Positions 6,942 through 16,439 of a stretch of 64,000 nucleotides of DNA are shown here, piece by piece. The notes below the pieces were generated by a model. That model was not told where the DNA came from and did not search any database. It saw only the letters and a list, made by a program, of their open reading frames with translations. The position numbers and the translations under genes are program-made. Numbering within the stretch: position 1 is the stretch's first letter; each line of letters starts with the position of its first letter. The DNA lies in contig KL370850.1 of the NCBI GenBank assembly GCA_000702025.1, forward strand, positions 348,359 through 412,358, in the 5' to 3' direction. The stretch is from Blautia schinkii DSM 10518 (GTDB lineage: Bacteria; Bacillota; Clostridia; Lachnospirales; Lachnospiraceae).

Positions 6942-6996
6942 CATTCCGAATTCGTATTGATGTCGGTATTATAATACGAATTCGGAATGATGTCAA
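6942..6996 (-). promoter_or_regulatory. Consensus promoter with duplicated MarR operator
   Basis: Minus strand TTGACA (6991-6996), a 17-base spacer, TATAAT (6968-6973): a full consensus promoter. A perfect 17-base inverted repeat (arms 6942-6958 and 6973-6989, 14-base spacer) brackets the -10. Each arm holds the palindrome CGAATTCG (6947-6954 and 6977-6984), with centres exactly 30 bases apart, about three helical turns: one site in the -35/-10 spacer, one downstream of the start point. This is strong evidence for cooperative autorepression. Confidence 0.88.
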
Positions 6997-7040
6997 AGGT
7001 ATCTATTGATGTTAATGGGAATAATGACGGGAAAGTCCGC

Positions 7041-9341
7041 CTAATCTTCCTTATACAATCCAAACAGATCCAAAAACTTTTGCCACGCGGTAAGCTCCCT
7101 GACCGGAACCGCTGCCGCCTCCACTGCCTCTGTTTCCTGGATGGTGTTTGTTTTGATCACAAACTGTACACTGTCTATATTGGTATTCTTTTCTGAAACG
7201 AAAGAAGTAATCTCAGCATTTCCCCCGGAAACCGAGTCCAGCAGCTCATCGATCTTATCCTGGATCTCCTTATCCATACCGGAGGTTTCTGTTTTCAGTT
7301 CCCCGGTTCCGTCCTTGAGCTCGACAGTCCCGTCCTTAAGCTTTCCGGTCCCGTCCTTGAGCTCAACGGTCCCATCCTTAAGCTCTCCCGTTCCGTCATA
7401 AAGGGATGCGATTCCCGTGATCAGCTCAGCTACCCCTTCATCCAACCGGCCTGTTCCATCCTTGAGGGAGCCGGTCGCGTCATACAGCTCAACAATCCCG
7501 TCCAGCAGTTCCGCGGTTCCCGCATACAGAGAAGCGCTGCCATTTCTCAGCTCACCGCTTCCCTGAGTCAGGCTGTAGGCTCCGCCAGAAACCCTGCTAT
7601 ACCCGGCCACCACCTGTGCCACGCCTTCCGTGTAGGCATTGATACCGCTGTCCAGCTTTTCATATTCCTTCACCAACTGGTTAACGGCCTTCTGCAGCTC
7701 CGACATCTGATACACAAGCTCTGTCAGCGTATCCACAAGTGTATGAATGGCAGTATCAAATTCCGTGTAATTCAGCTTCAGCTCTTCCGCGCCGACAGCA
7801 AGAGCGGCAGCCCCCTGATTCACTCCGCCCATATACCCCTGCATTCCGTCAATGGCTGCATTATTTGTGTTCAACAACACAATGATCTGGTTCGCCAAAG
7901 CGACGCACTGTTCTTCCAAACCTGCATAGGCCTCCGCAGGAATATTATATTGTCCCAAAATTGCTTCCACCGTCCCCACCTGGCCCAGCATCCCCTGTAC
8001 AGCTCCTGCCGCATCCGCATTCCCTGCTCGTAATTGATCTATATCCAATCCATTCTGCGCCATAACCGCTTTATAAGCTTCAAAGCTGGCCTGCCCCTGA
8101 AGCTGTGCGGCTCCCTCCGCAAGGCTGTCGATCCCTTTCTGTATCTCCGCGGATGCCTGGGAAAGCTTCTGGATATCCTCCGCTGTGACAGATACCCCGT
8201 TCAATGCTGCCTGGAGCTGTGCCAACGCCTTTTTCATCTGTGCCGAGCCTCCGGTCAGGGAGCCCGACTGGCTGTTCAGAGAGTCCAGTCCTGCCTGTAC
8301 CTGCCAGATTCCATCGTTCAGGCTTTGAATGCCGTCGTCCAGAGCCGCAGCGCCGTTTCTCAGACTTCCTGCCCCTGATTCCACAGACTGTCCGCCGCTT
8401 TTCAGACTTCCTGCCCCGCTTTGAAGCTGCCCCGCGCCGTCGTCCAAATCGCGGACCCCGCTTTGCAGATCCTCCTTGGCTGCATCCTGAAGCTTAGATG
8501 CCCCATCCTGAAGCTCCGACGCTCCGTCCTGAAGCTCTGAAGCTCCGTCCTGAAGCTCTGCCACTCCTTCCTGAAGGTCCGATGCTCCGTCGTCTAATTT
8601 TTCGATTGCATCTATCAGCTCTGTTACCTGATTCATCAGTTCCTCATCATCCACCTCAACGTCCAGATTCAAAGGAATGCCATTCATAGATATTCCGCTC
8701 ATTTCAAAATCAGACACATCTGTGGTTATTTCTATATCTGCACCCTTACCGGGCAGAATCGTATAAGTAAGCTGTTTGTCACTCCCTACATTCGCAGCCG
8801 TAGCATCCGGTGCGGAAATATTTTTGCACCTATCAGTATCTAAAGTGACAGAAGCCTGCAAGGCATAGTTATCATAAAAAATCCCCTTGTACTTCTGATT
8901 CTCCGCTATTTTGACCGTAATCTTCAAAGCCCCGCTCCTGCCTGCAAGCTCCTGCGCCGAATACTCCTTACCGTCCAGATAATAACGGATCTGTATATCC
9001 CAGGGTATGACCGTATCGTCCAGCTTTCCTTCGTAATACAGTTTTTCCGCGGACGTATCAATCCGCACCACATCATCTGAATAATCAATCTTTTCTGTGG
9101 TTGTCATGTTGCGGACACTCTGGTACGCTCCATAATCGATGACCTGGCTGCCCTCCCCGGGCGTTAAGATATTCACGACATTGATCTCTTCCACGGTCCC
9201 GTCGTCGTTCAGATTTACATAGATGACCTCTTCTTTCTCTGTATTCGCTTCTGCCGCATAAGCAGCCATAGGAACCGCAGATACGGTCAATGCCCCTGCG
9301 ATCAAAACACACATCCCTTTTTTTAAATAAACGCGTTTCAT
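7041..9341 (-). CDS. Secreted X-X-X-Leu-X-X-Gly heptad-repeat protein paired with MMPL transporter
   Basis: 766 aa. An N-terminal signal peptide (KKGMCVLIAGALTVSAVPMAAYA, cleavage after AYA near residue 29) is followed by a beta-rich domain to ~220, then long stretches of 7-residue LxxG repeats (ELQDGASELQDGASKLQD and, near the C-terminus, ELKDGTGKLKDGTVELKDG). Such repeats form an elongated right-handed helix or coil; they recur in YhgE/Pip-type and RND/MMPL-linked proteins in Firmicutes. No C-terminal membrane segment is evident. It starts 13 bases after the MMPL gene with AAGGAGG in front, so it is a likely extracytoplasmic partner of that transporter. Exact role unknown. Confidence 0.85.
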   Translation of the reverse strand: MKRVYLKKGMCVLIAGALTVSAVPMAAYAAEANTEKEEVIYVNLNDDGTVEEINVVNILTPGEGSQVIDYGAYQSVRNMTTTEKIDYSDDVVRIDTSAEKLYYEGKLDDTVIPWDIQIRYYLDGKEYSAQELAGRSGALKITVKIAENQKYKGIFYDNYALQASVTLDTDRCKNISAPDATAANVGSDKQLTYTILPGKGADIEITTDVSDFEMSGISMNGIPLNLDVEVDDEELMNQVTELIDAIEKLDDGASDLQEGVAELQDGASELQDGASELQDGASKLQDAAKEDLQSGVRDLDDGAGQLQSGAGSLKSGGQSVESGAGSLRNGAAALDDGIQSLNDGIWQVQAGLDSLNSQSGSLTGGSAQMKKALAQLQAALNGVSVTAEDIQKLSQASAEIQKGIDSLAEGAAQLQGQASFEAYKAVMAQNGLDIDQLRAGNADAAGAVQGMLGQVGTVEAILGQYNIPAEAYAGLEEQCVALANQIIVLLNTNNAAIDGMQGYMGGVNQGAAALAVGAEELKLNYTEFDTAIHTLVDTLTELVYQMSELQKAVNQLVKEYEKLDSGINAYTEGVAQVVAGYSRVSGGAYSLTQGSGELRNGSASLYAGTAELLDGIVELYDATGSLKDGTGRLDEGVAELITGIASLYDGTGELKDGTVELKDGTGKLKDGTVELKDGTGELKTETSGMDKEIQDKIDELLDSVSGGNAEITSFVSEKNTNIDSVQFVIKTNTIQETEAVEAAAVPVRELTAWQKFLDLFGLYKED

Positions 9342-9354
9342 TTACGCTGCCTCC

Positions 9355-11412
9355 TTATGAAATGATTTTCTTTTTATTCTGTTTCTTTTTCATGATCAGC
9401 CTGTCGAACAGGAACAGCAGGCCCGGAAGGACCAGCAGTACGATCGCCAGAGAGAAGATTGCACCGCGCCCTATCAAAATACCAAGCTGCGCCAAAAGCT
9501 GATTCGTTGAAATATATCCTAAAAGCAAGCCCACCACCGTCAATACGCTGCCGGACGTGAGGATCGACACAGTGACATCTGAAATGGTCTGCCTGACAGC
9601 CTCGTTCCGCTCAATCACCTGACGGTTTTCCTTATATCGTTCTGTCATCAAAATGGCATAATCCACAGTCGCGCCCAACTGAATGGAGCTGATGATCAGA
9701 TATGCGATGTAGAAGATCGTCTGACCCATAAAGTACGGACAAGATAGATTCAGCCAGATGGCTGCTTCTATGCAGATTACCAGAATCACCGGCAGGGAAA
9801 CTGATTTCATGGCAAAAAGAAGGACAATAAACACGGCCGCAATCGCCACAAGGTTTACTTTTACCATATCTGCCGTCACAGTGTCCATTAAATCGTACGT
9901 ACTCACACCTTCGCCCGCCAGATACCATGTGCCCGAATAGTACTCCTCTGCAATGTCACGGATCGTCTCCACGAGGGAAAATGTCTCCTCGCCCTCATAG
10001 GCCGCATCCACAGAAAGCACCATCCTGCTGTAATTTTCGCTCATAAGCTGCGACAGCGTATCCGCATCCAGATATTCTAACGGGATTTCGGCCCCTGCCA
10101 TATCCACATAAGATATGATGCTTGTTATCTGCGGCAGATCGCGAAGTTCATTGGAAAGCTCTGTTTCCGTGGCTGTCTCCCCCTTCGGGACCAGCAATAC
10201 GTAAGTATCCCGCTGTCCGAACACCTCCTCAATGGAAGCAATGTCTCTGCCAAGCTGTGTCTGCTCATTGAAAATATTTGATGAGCCGTAATAATACGCA
10301 TTGGCGGTGGAGGCAAGATAAGACGGAATGATCAAAAGAGTAAACAGACACACCATAGGTATGGATATCTTCCGGACAAATGCTGCGAACTTTCCGAAAC
10401 CCGGCATGAATTTTTTATGCCCTGTTTTATCCAATAACCTATAAGCAGCCAAAATCAGCGAGGGCATAAAAATAAAGACAATGATAAGACTAATCGCTAC
10501 ACCCTTTGCCAAAGCCAGCCCCAGATCCGGTCCGATCTGAAACTGCATAAACACCAGCGCCAAAAAACCGATCACGGTCGTCAGGCCGCTGGAGAGTATG
10601 GAGGTTGTAGATTTGCACAAGGCATCCACCATTGCTTCTTTCACATCCGCATGGTCTTTTCTGCATTCTTCAAACCGATGGATGAGGAATACGGAATAAT
10701 CCAGGGAAACCGCAAGCTGCAGGATGCTTCCCGCCGCATTTGTCACAAAGGAGATCTCACCGAAGATCAGGTTTGTTCCCCCGTTGATCAGGATCGCCAT
10801 ACCCAGCCCTATTAAAATGATCGCCGGTTCTGCCCAGAAATTTGTGGTCAATATCAAAACAACAAGCACAAACAATACCGCGATCACTGTAATCTTCTGT
10901 ACTTCCGATACCGTATTCGTCGTTGCGATAGCTGTGGAAACCGCACTGCCGGACATTGCGTTTTCCTCTCCGATGATCTCCCGCATCTGCGCCACCGCGG
11001 TAAGCCGGCTGTCCTCCTCGATCGTCACGGTAAATAATGCGATATCCTCTTTGTAATATGTTTCTACCATATCCGGATCCAGGGTACTGAGCGGAACGGT
11101 AATATCTGTCACGTCATCCAGCCATGTGACTCCTGTAACACCAGAGACAGCTTCCAGCCGCTCCTTATATTCCAATGCCTCGGGTATAGACACATTCTTG
11201 ATCATGACACGGGCATTAGGGATACCACCGTCAAATTCCTGCTCCATCACATCTAATGCGGTTGTTGATTTCGCATCCTTTGGCAAATAGTCATTCATGT
11301 CATAATTAACGGAAACCAGGTTCTTAAAAAACGCACACACTACGGCCAGTATTAAGAACACTATCAAAATGGCCTTTCGGCACTTCACAACACCTCTATA
11401 AAACTTTTTCAA
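9355..11412 (-). CDS. MMPL/RND-superfamily membrane transporter
   Basis: 685 aa with the two-fold RND layout: TM1 at ~13-33, an extracytoplasmic domain, a cluster of TM helices at ~170-330 containing DYSVFLIHRFEE, a second extracytoplasmic domain, and a matching TM block at ~515-675 with VDYAILMTERYKE. These Asp-Tyr motifs in TM4-like helices are the proton-relay region of MMPL proteins. It likely exports a lipid, peptide or toxic compound. The start ATG overlaps the stop of the upstream 105 aa gene (ATGA) and the heptad protein follows after 13 bases, giving a tight three-gene operon divergent from a TetR regulator. Substrate unknown. Confidence 0.9.
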   Translation of the reverse strand: MKKFYRGVVKCRKAILIVFLILAVVCAFFKNLVSVNYDMNDYLPKDAKSTTALDVMEQEFDGGIPNARVMIKNVSIPEALEYKERLEAVSGVTGVTWLDDVTDITVPLSTLDPDMVETYYKEDIALFTVTIEEDSRLTAVAQMREIIGEENAMSGSAVSTAIATTNTVSEVQKITVIAVLFVLVVLILTTNFWAEPAIILIGLGMAILINGGTNLIFGEISFVTNAAGSILQLAVSLDYSVFLIHRFEECRKDHADVKEAMVDALCKSTTSILSSGLTTVIGFLALVFMQFQIGPDLGLALAKGVAISLIIVFIFMPSLILAAYRLLDKTGHKKFMPGFGKFAAFVRKISIPMVCLFTLLIIPSYLASTANAYYYGSSNIFNEQTQLGRDIASIEEVFGQRDTYVLLVPKGETATETELSNELRDLPQITSIISYVDMAGAEIPLEYLDADTLSQLMSENYSRMVLSVDAAYEGEETFSLVETIRDIAEEYYSGTWYLAGEGVSTYDLMDTVTADMVKVNLVAIAAVFIVLLFAMKSVSLPVILVICIEAAIWLNLSCPYFMGQTIFYIAYLIISSIQLGATVDYAILMTERYKENRQVIERNEAVRQTISDVTVSILTSGSVLTVVGLLLGYISTNQLLAQLGILIGRGAIFSLAIVLLVLPGLLFLFDRLIMKKKQNKKKIIS

Positions 11413-11726
11413 AGCTGCATTCCTCCATTTCCGGCGTATGGCACGCCGGTTACTTCAAAAACATCCCGCTCTCCCCGCAGGCAAAGCTGCAATGTGTCAT
11501 GATTGACTTTCCCCACTGCAGTATATGGGATGATCCGCGTCAGGGAAATGATCTGTCCGTCAAACCGGCAGTTTCCCTCCTCGTCCACATATCCGTAAAA
11601 TGCTTCCGTATGCCCCAGTATTTCCATCAGGCCTTTGATCTGTTCCCCTTCCCATACCGCTGTCATAGTACCGCAGCGTTCCCCTATGGATGTATGCATA
11701 ACGATACGAAAGGATTGTTTCTGCAT
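11409..11726 (-). CDS. Small uncharacterised protein of the MMPL operon
   Basis: 105 aa, not recognised. It has no signal peptide or membrane segment; the sequence looks like a compact beta-strand domain (FRIVMHTSIGERCGTMTAVW, GYVDEEGNCRFDGQIISLTRIIPY). GGGAGGGG is six bases before the ATG, and the stop overlaps the MMPL start, so it is the translationally coupled first gene of the export operon. It could sense or bind a cargo, but this is not shown by the sequence. Confidence 0.75.
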   Translation of the reverse strand: MQKQSFRIVMHTSIGERCGTMTAVWEGEQIKGLMEILGHTEAFYGYVDEEGNCRFDGQIISLTRIIPYTAVGKVNHDTLQLCLRGERDVFEVTGVPYAGNGGMQL

Positions 11727-12070
11727 TAATTTCCCCTCCCTTTCTTACAATGTGTAACTCATTATACAAACAGCAATATTAAAATAAAATGTACAATCTC
11801 CACCTTTGTGTTCGATATCAGACACAGAGATATGCATTGTCTAATAAATAAGTAAGCTACATTAACAGCCTAAGCAGCTGAACCGCTGGCATATATACTT
11901 TTTTATAACATTTTTAACATGTTCCTATTATGTTTTGATTGCTTTTTACTTTTTTATCTTTATCCAGACATCTGTCTAAAATCATTCATTGTCTTTCTTC
12001 TTTAATAGCGTTATAATAAGTTAGGTTATATACTTCTATTCGACGTGGGATATTGTGGAGGTGTGTTTTC
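11727..12070. other. Intergenic region between divergent MMPL operon and TetR gene
   Basis: 344 AT-rich bases with no open frame of note. It must hold both promoters. A TATAAT reads toward the MMPL operon close to its ribosome site, but without a clear -35. An imperfect inverted repeat TCAGACA...TGTCTAA (11818-11844) could be a TetR operator. Neither is strong enough to list separately. Confidence 0.5.
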
Positions 12071-12631
12071 TTGAAGAATGAGGAGATTTCATTAGAAACA
12101 AAAAAGGCTCTTGCTGCATCCTTAAAAAAAGCGATGAAGCAAAAAGCCTTTTCCAAAATAACGGTAAAAGAAATCATAACGGATTGCGGAGTAAACCGGA
12201 ATACCTTCTATTATCACTTTGAAGATATTTATGCATTACTCCGGTGGATGTTAACAGAAGAAGCCATAGAGGTGGTAAAGCATTTTGATTTATTGGTGGA
12301 TTATGAAGATGCCATCCGTTTTGTCATGAATTATGTGAATCAAAATGATTACATTATCAGCTGCGCTTATAATTCCATAGGCCGGGACGAAATGAAACGT
12401 TTCTTCTATTCGGATTTCATTGAGATCACCTCGACCCTCATCAACAGTGCAGACGAAAAGTCATCCAAACCTCTCGACCCGGATTTCAAAAAGTTTCTTG
12501 CGGAATTTTATACAGAAGCACTCGCGGGAATATTAGTCAACTGGGCTACCGACAGGCAGGTAAGGGACAAGGAAAAAACAATCAGCTACCTCACCACCAT
12601 TATCCACACAGGCCTGTCATATTTTAATTGA
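12071..12631 (+). CDS. TetR/AcrR-family regulator
   Basis: 186 aa with an N-terminal helix-turn-helix (FSKITVKEIITDCGVNRNTFYYHFEDIYALL) and a helical ligand domain of the DhaS-like type. The start is taken as TTG at 12071, nine bases after GGAGG; an upstream in-frame TTG at 12053 has no site. It is transcribed away from the MMPL operon and probably represses it. It ends 15 bases from the converging GNAT gene. Confidence 0.9.
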   Translation: MKNEEISLETKKALAASLKKAMKQKAFSKITVKEIITDCGVNRNTFYYHFEDIYALLRWMLTEEAIEVVKHFDLLVDYEDAIRFVMNYVNQNDYIISCAYNSIGRDEMKRFFYSDFIEITSTLINSADEKSSKPLDPDFKKFLAEFYTEALAGILVNWATDRQVRDKEKTISYLTTIIHTGLSYFN

Positions 12632-12646
12632 ACACCAGCCTCACTC

Positions 12647-13408
12647 TTACTTCCATATCTCATATGCTATGTAGGTGTGACTATAGTGGTATCCTAACTT
12701 TTCTGCCAACGCTACGGACCATGTATTCTGAGCATCCCAGCTTGGATAGAGTCCACGCTTCAGGCATTCTAAAATCAGCTTTGCTCCGCAGGCGGTTGCT
12801 AACCCTTTTCTTCTATATTCTTCCTTTGTATCAATTTCGACTTCAATGCCGCCCAGATAGCTGGAATAAGAGGATGCGCCTGCTGCCATCTCCTCACCAT
12901 GAAATGCAACAACACCCAGACCATATTTGCGGTATTCGTCATAGTTTTTATATCCATGGACAAAATCTATGGACCATTCATAGTTCTTACACTCATTATA
13001 AATCTTTTCATCAATCAGCTTCAGTTCATATTGAGCATCCAGCTGTTCCACAAAACGATTCAACTGCTCTATGTCAAAACAATCCTTCTCTTTTTTTATT
13101 GCATATCTTTCGACACGTCTGCATTTATCCTTACCAACAGCTTTAAAGATATCATCCCAGGAATCATCACGGGCAGTGATAATTGCAAAGCCGTCCACTT
13201 TTTCATCGTACCAGTCCTGCACCAGCTCTTTGTCCGGTTTTCCGGCGGCAAAAGCGAAACAATTCACATACACGATTCCTGACTGAGGATTTTCTATACA
13301 ATTTACATATGCTTCACCCATAATTTTCTGGAAGTAGGACCAAAGCATACTTTCTTCCCAGCCTTTGTACCATATATCTATTTTCAATGGATCATCTATT
13401 TTTATCAT
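12647..13408 (-). CDS. GNAT-family N-acetyltransferase
   Basis: 253 aa. The C-terminal half is a GNAT fold: GIEVEIDTKEEYRRKGLATACGAKLI carries the R/Q-x-x-G-x-G/A acetyl-CoA loop, and SWDAQNTWSVALAEKLGY the following motif. The N-terminal half, with conserved aromatic residues, resembles the larger GNAT subgroup that includes the zwittermicin-resistance protein ZmaR. The start at 13408 has GGAG 11 bases upstream; a start at 13429 is possible but lacks a site. Substrate unknown; self-protection acetylation is a possibility from the family. Confidence 0.85.
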   Translation of the reverse strand: MIKIDDPLKIDIWYKGWEESMLWSYFQKIMGEAYVNCIENPQSGIVYVNCFAFAAGKPDKELVQDWYDEKVDGFAIITARDDSWDDIFKAVGKDKCRRVERYAIKKEKDCFDIEQLNRFVEQLDAQYELKLIDEKIYNECKNYEWSIDFVHGYKNYDEYRKYGLGVVAFHGEEMAAGASSYSSYLGGIEVEIDTKEEYRRKGLATACGAKLILECLKRGLYPSWDAQNTWSVALAEKLGYHYSHTYIAYEIWK

Positions 13409-13535
13409 AGTCTTATTTTCTCCATTCATTCATGATTTTTCATCAAAGTATAACATGGAAAGGCAAAGGTGTCACATAAAAAATGAAGAATCACCTAATA
13501 ATATTTCTATCAAACAGTTGGGAGTGCACAATACA

Positions 13536-14807
13536 ATGGAACAGCCCATAATCCTTCATTCGGATATGAATAATTTTTACGCATCTGTTGAGTGCCTGGA
13601 TAATCCCAGCCTTCGTGGAAAACCAATTGCCGTAACCGGTGACCCGGATGCCCGCCACGGTATCATACTGGCAAAAAATTACGAAGCAAAAAAATATGGA
13701 ATTACAACAGGGGAACCTTTATGGATGGCCAGACAAAAATGCCCGGATATTATATTCACTCCTCCAAGATATGACAGGTATATCCAGTTTTCACAAGCTG
13801 CCGGCCAAATATATGAAGAATATACAGACAGGGTTGAATCCTTTGGCCTGGATGAGTGTTGGCTCGACGTCAGCGAGTCTACCCGTCTCTTTGGAGACGG
13901 AAAACAAATAGCGGATGAAATCCGCGGCAGAATCAAGCATGAACTTGGTATCACAGCAAGTGTGGGCGTATCTTACAATAAAATTTTCGCAAAACTGGGA
14001 AGTGATTTGAATAAACCAGATGCCACCACTGTAATTGGGCAGGATTTCAAAGAAAAAATCTGGGGACTGCCGGCAGATATGCTTCTTTATGTAGGAAAAG
14101 CAACCTACGCGAAGCTGTTGAAATATGGGATTCATTCAATCGGAGATTTAGCTCGTTCCGACCCTTCATTTTTGCAACAACTGCTTGGAAAAAATGGAAT
14201 CATGCTCTGGGCATTTGCAAACGGCCTAGACCGCTCTCCAGTGTCTCATACTTACTCTCACCGAATCATAAAAACCATCGGGAACAGTACCACTACCCCG
14301 CGTGATCTGACGTCAGACACCGATATAAAAATCATATTGTATATCCTTTCTGAGAGTGTCGCGGAAAGGATGCGTCTGGAACATTTTTATTGCCGCAGTG
14401 TACAGATCAGTATTCGGGATAACACACTGGCCTCCTATGAACGCCAGGGCAGACTGCGGATTCCTACCTGTACAGCCCAGGCAATTTTTGAAAAAGCCTA
14501 TGAATTATATCAGAGCAACCGTCCGGTAAATCCTGTGCGGAGTCTGGGTGTGCGGGCCTGTAAATTATCCTATATGGAATACCGTCAGCTATCGTTTTTA
14601 GAACACGCCGCCAAAGACCAGCGGCAGGAGGAGCTTGAACGCAGCATTGATGCGATACGGCATCGTTACGGGCACTATGCCATTCAGCGCGGGATTATGC
14701 TTATGGATAAAAATTTATCACATCTGGACCCTATCAGCGAACATACAATTTATCCCGAAGCATTTTTGAAAAGTCAAACAAACAACACAGTTTCACCAAA
14801 TGGTTGA
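13536..14807 (+). CDS. dinB: Y-family DNA polymerase (DNA polymerase IV type)
   Basis: 423 aa translesion polymerase. Catalytic carboxylates are visible in ILHSDMNNFYASVE (Asp10) and in SFGLDECWLDVS; the palm/fingers motif RYDRYIQFS and helix-hairpin-helix segment (LLKYGIHSIGDLARSDPSFL) follow, then the little-finger domain. The C-terminal ~40 residues lack a clear beta-clamp motif. The ATG at 13536 has GGGAG about 11 bases upstream; the reading frame is open further 5' but without conserved sequence. No LexA-type box (GAAC-N4-GTTC) was seen in the short gap to the divergent GNAT gene. The gene ends before a perfect terminator. Confidence 0.9.
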   Translation: MEQPIILHSDMNNFYASVECLDNPSLRGKPIAVTGDPDARHGIILAKNYEAKKYGITTGEPLWMARQKCPDIIFTPPRYDRYIQFSQAAGQIYEEYTDRVESFGLDECWLDVSESTRLFGDGKQIADEIRGRIKHELGITASVGVSYNKIFAKLGSDLNKPDATTVIGQDFKEKIWGLPADMLLYVGKATYAKLLKYGIHSIGDLARSDPSFLQQLLGKNGIMLWAFANGLDRSPVSHTYSHRIIKTIGNSTTTPRDLTSDTDIKIILYILSESVAERMRLEHFYCRSVQISIRDNTLASYERQGRLRIPTCTAQAIFEKAYELYQSNRPVNPVRSLGVRACKLSYMEYRQLSFLEHAAKDQRQEELERSIDAIRHRYGHYAIQRGIMLMDKNLSHLDPISEHTIYPEAFLKSQTNNTVSPNG

Positions 14808-14830
14808 ATGCCTAAAAGAACGGAATTTTC

Positions 14831-14906
14831 AGATACCTCCGGTATTCTTATATCTTACCTTCTGTCGAGTTAGTAATAATCTAAAATTACCGGAGGTATC
14901 TTTTTA
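14831..14906 (+). terminator. Terminator after dinB
   Basis: Perfect 14-base stem AGATACCTCCGGTA / TACCGGAGGTATCT (14831-14844, 14888-14901) with a 43-base loop, followed by TTTTTAT. Confidence 0.8.
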
Positions 14907-14946
14907 TATCTATCTTTTTACGTATGTCTCTTAATGTATATTTCTA

Positions 14947-15016
14947 CACGTATATCTTTTCACGTATATCTTTTCACGTATATCTTTTCCGTATATCTCT
15001 TCACGTATATCTCTTC
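14947..15016. repeat. Tandem 14-bp repeats 3' of the MFS gene
   Basis: Five units of CACGTATATCTTTT (the fourth one base shorter, the last two with CTCTT), directly downstream of the converging MFS stop. AT-rich, no hairpin; looks like a slippage-prone minisatellite. Confidence 0.85.
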
Positions 15017-15040
15017 ACCAATCTGAATAGAAAAAGGAAG

Positions 15041-16339
15041 TTACCTTTTCCTATATTGATATTTTCTCAAAATCCGGGCGAACACAATACATATGACAGC
15101 ACCGGATACTCCAAGCACAAACATCATAACAGCTGCCCCGGAGCCCTTCCCCGTTCCAAAGAGAATGGTCAGCCATGACCTGCCTTGTTCACTTGCCATG
15201 ATAGGCTCAAAGACCTGGTCCACCAGCAGTCCACCCAGCAGAAATCCAACAGGTATGGTGAAAAACTGCAGTGTATTACGGCAGGAATATACCCGTCCCT
15301 GCATATCCACCGGTATAGTAGTTCTTAGGATTACATCCAGATTGGCATTCATAATCGGTACTACCATCCAGCCGAGAAACTGCCCCACACACCACAGTAA
15401 TGGTATTCTGGTAAATGCCAGCAAAAAGTTCTCTATGGTCAGCGAGAATAACATCGTACTGGTAATGATACGAATCCGATCATGCGGTTTCGGCAACGCT
15501 GTCACGATCAAGCTTCCGATCAGAGTGGCGATTCCTGCACAGGAGGTCACGATTCCCAACACCGCTTCTCCGCCGTTTGCTCGGGGCAAAACATAGGCCG
15601 GCAATGTGGCATCAAATGCAGACGCAACCAAATTTACGCCTGCCAAAAAGAGGATTAAAGACAAAATCATGGGATTCTTCTTTAAATATCGAAGTCCTGC
15701 TCTGGAAGCGTCCAACAGAGATTCACTTGTGGAATCCTCCCTATCCTTTGTGCCCTTACTAAGTATTTTGGGAATTTTCACAAAGAAAAACAACGCCAAA
15801 AATGCCACTGCAAATGTAGTTAAATCCACAAGAATAACAATGTCCATCCCTGCTGCCGCAAACAATGCCGTTGCAATCATAGGATGTAAAATTGTGACAA
15901 GGGACTGGGACAGAGAACGCAGTCCACTGGTCCTTTGGTACTGTTCTTTTGGTGTGATCAAAGTCATTGCCACATCTGAAGCCGGCTGTTGGATGGTGTT
16001 CATCAAACCGCTGACTGCATTTAACACGTACAGATGTATCGGACTCAGTAAATCATTCTTTAACAATACCAAAACTGCAACCGTAGTACACGCGGCAAGC
16101 GTATCGCTAAAAAGCATGATTTTCTTTTTATCCCACCTGTCACTTAACGCACCCGCAAAAATACTCATGAGCACATATGGTGCATAAGAACAGATTGACA
16201 AGTATGCCGTCTGCAGCGCAGAACCTGTCTTTTGATACAGCCACAGGGTCAGCGCAAAATTCGTCATTGCACTTCCCAACTGCGATAAAGATTGTGTACT
16301 CCATAATACCAGAAATGTTTTCAGTTTATTATCTTTCAT
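15041..16339 (-). CDS. MFS efflux transporter (macrolide-efflux/EntS-like)
   Basis: 432 aa with 12 predicted membrane helices, the loop-2 motif LSDRWDKKKIM (G-x-x-x-D-R-x-x-R/K variant) and the general layout of the DHA3 family that includes MefA. The ATG at 16339 is ten bases after GGGAG. A short leader peptide and a long hairpin lie between the promoter and this gene, an arrangement used for drug-inducible efflux and ribosome-protection genes. It likely exports an antibiotic or related hydrophobic compound; specificity cannot be deduced. Followed by tandem repeats and the converging dinB terminator. Confidence 0.9.
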   Translation of the reverse strand: MKDNKLKTFLVLWSTQSLSQLGSAMTNFALTLWLYQKTGSALQTAYLSICSYAPYVLMSIFAGALSDRWDKKKIMLFSDTLAACTTVAVLVLLKNDLLSPIHLYVLNAVSGLMNTIQQPASDVAMTLITPKEQYQRTSGLRSLSQSLVTILHPMIATALFAAAGMDIVILVDLTTFAVAFLALFFFVKIPKILSKGTKDREDSTSESLLDASRAGLRYLKKNPMILSLILFLAGVNLVASAFDATLPAYVLPRANGGEAVLGIVTSCAGIATLIGSLIVTALPKPHDRIRIITSTMLFSLTIENFLLAFTRIPLLWCVGQFLGWMVVPIMNANLDVILRTTIPVDMQGRVYSCRNTLQFFTIPVGFLLGGLLVDQVFEPIMASEQGRSWLTILFGTGKGSGAAVMMFVLGVSGAVICIVFARILRKYQYRKR

Positions 16340-16384
16340 TTTAACCTTGCTCCCTTGATATTTTTTTATATTACTTTCATCAAA

Positions 16385-16439
16385 GTGCAAGGAACGAGGA
16401 CAAATTCATTCCTCCATGCAATGTCCTCAACCCTTGCAC
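16385..16439 (-). promoter_or_regulatory. Attenuator-like hairpin before MFS gene
   Basis: Two-part stem: GTGCAAGG with CCTTGCAC (16432-16439/16385-16392) and GAGGACA with TGTCCTC (16422-16428/16396-16402), separated by a 3x3 internal loop; apical loop of 19 bases. The 5' arm contains the last codons and the stop of the leader peptide, so a ribosome paused on the leader would prevent the stem from forming. Confidence 0.75.

Noticed and set aside
7141..8689. Several plus-strand open frames rich in Ser/Pro or Leu/Arg
   Set aside because: They are mirror frames produced by the heptad-repeat coding sequence on the other strand.
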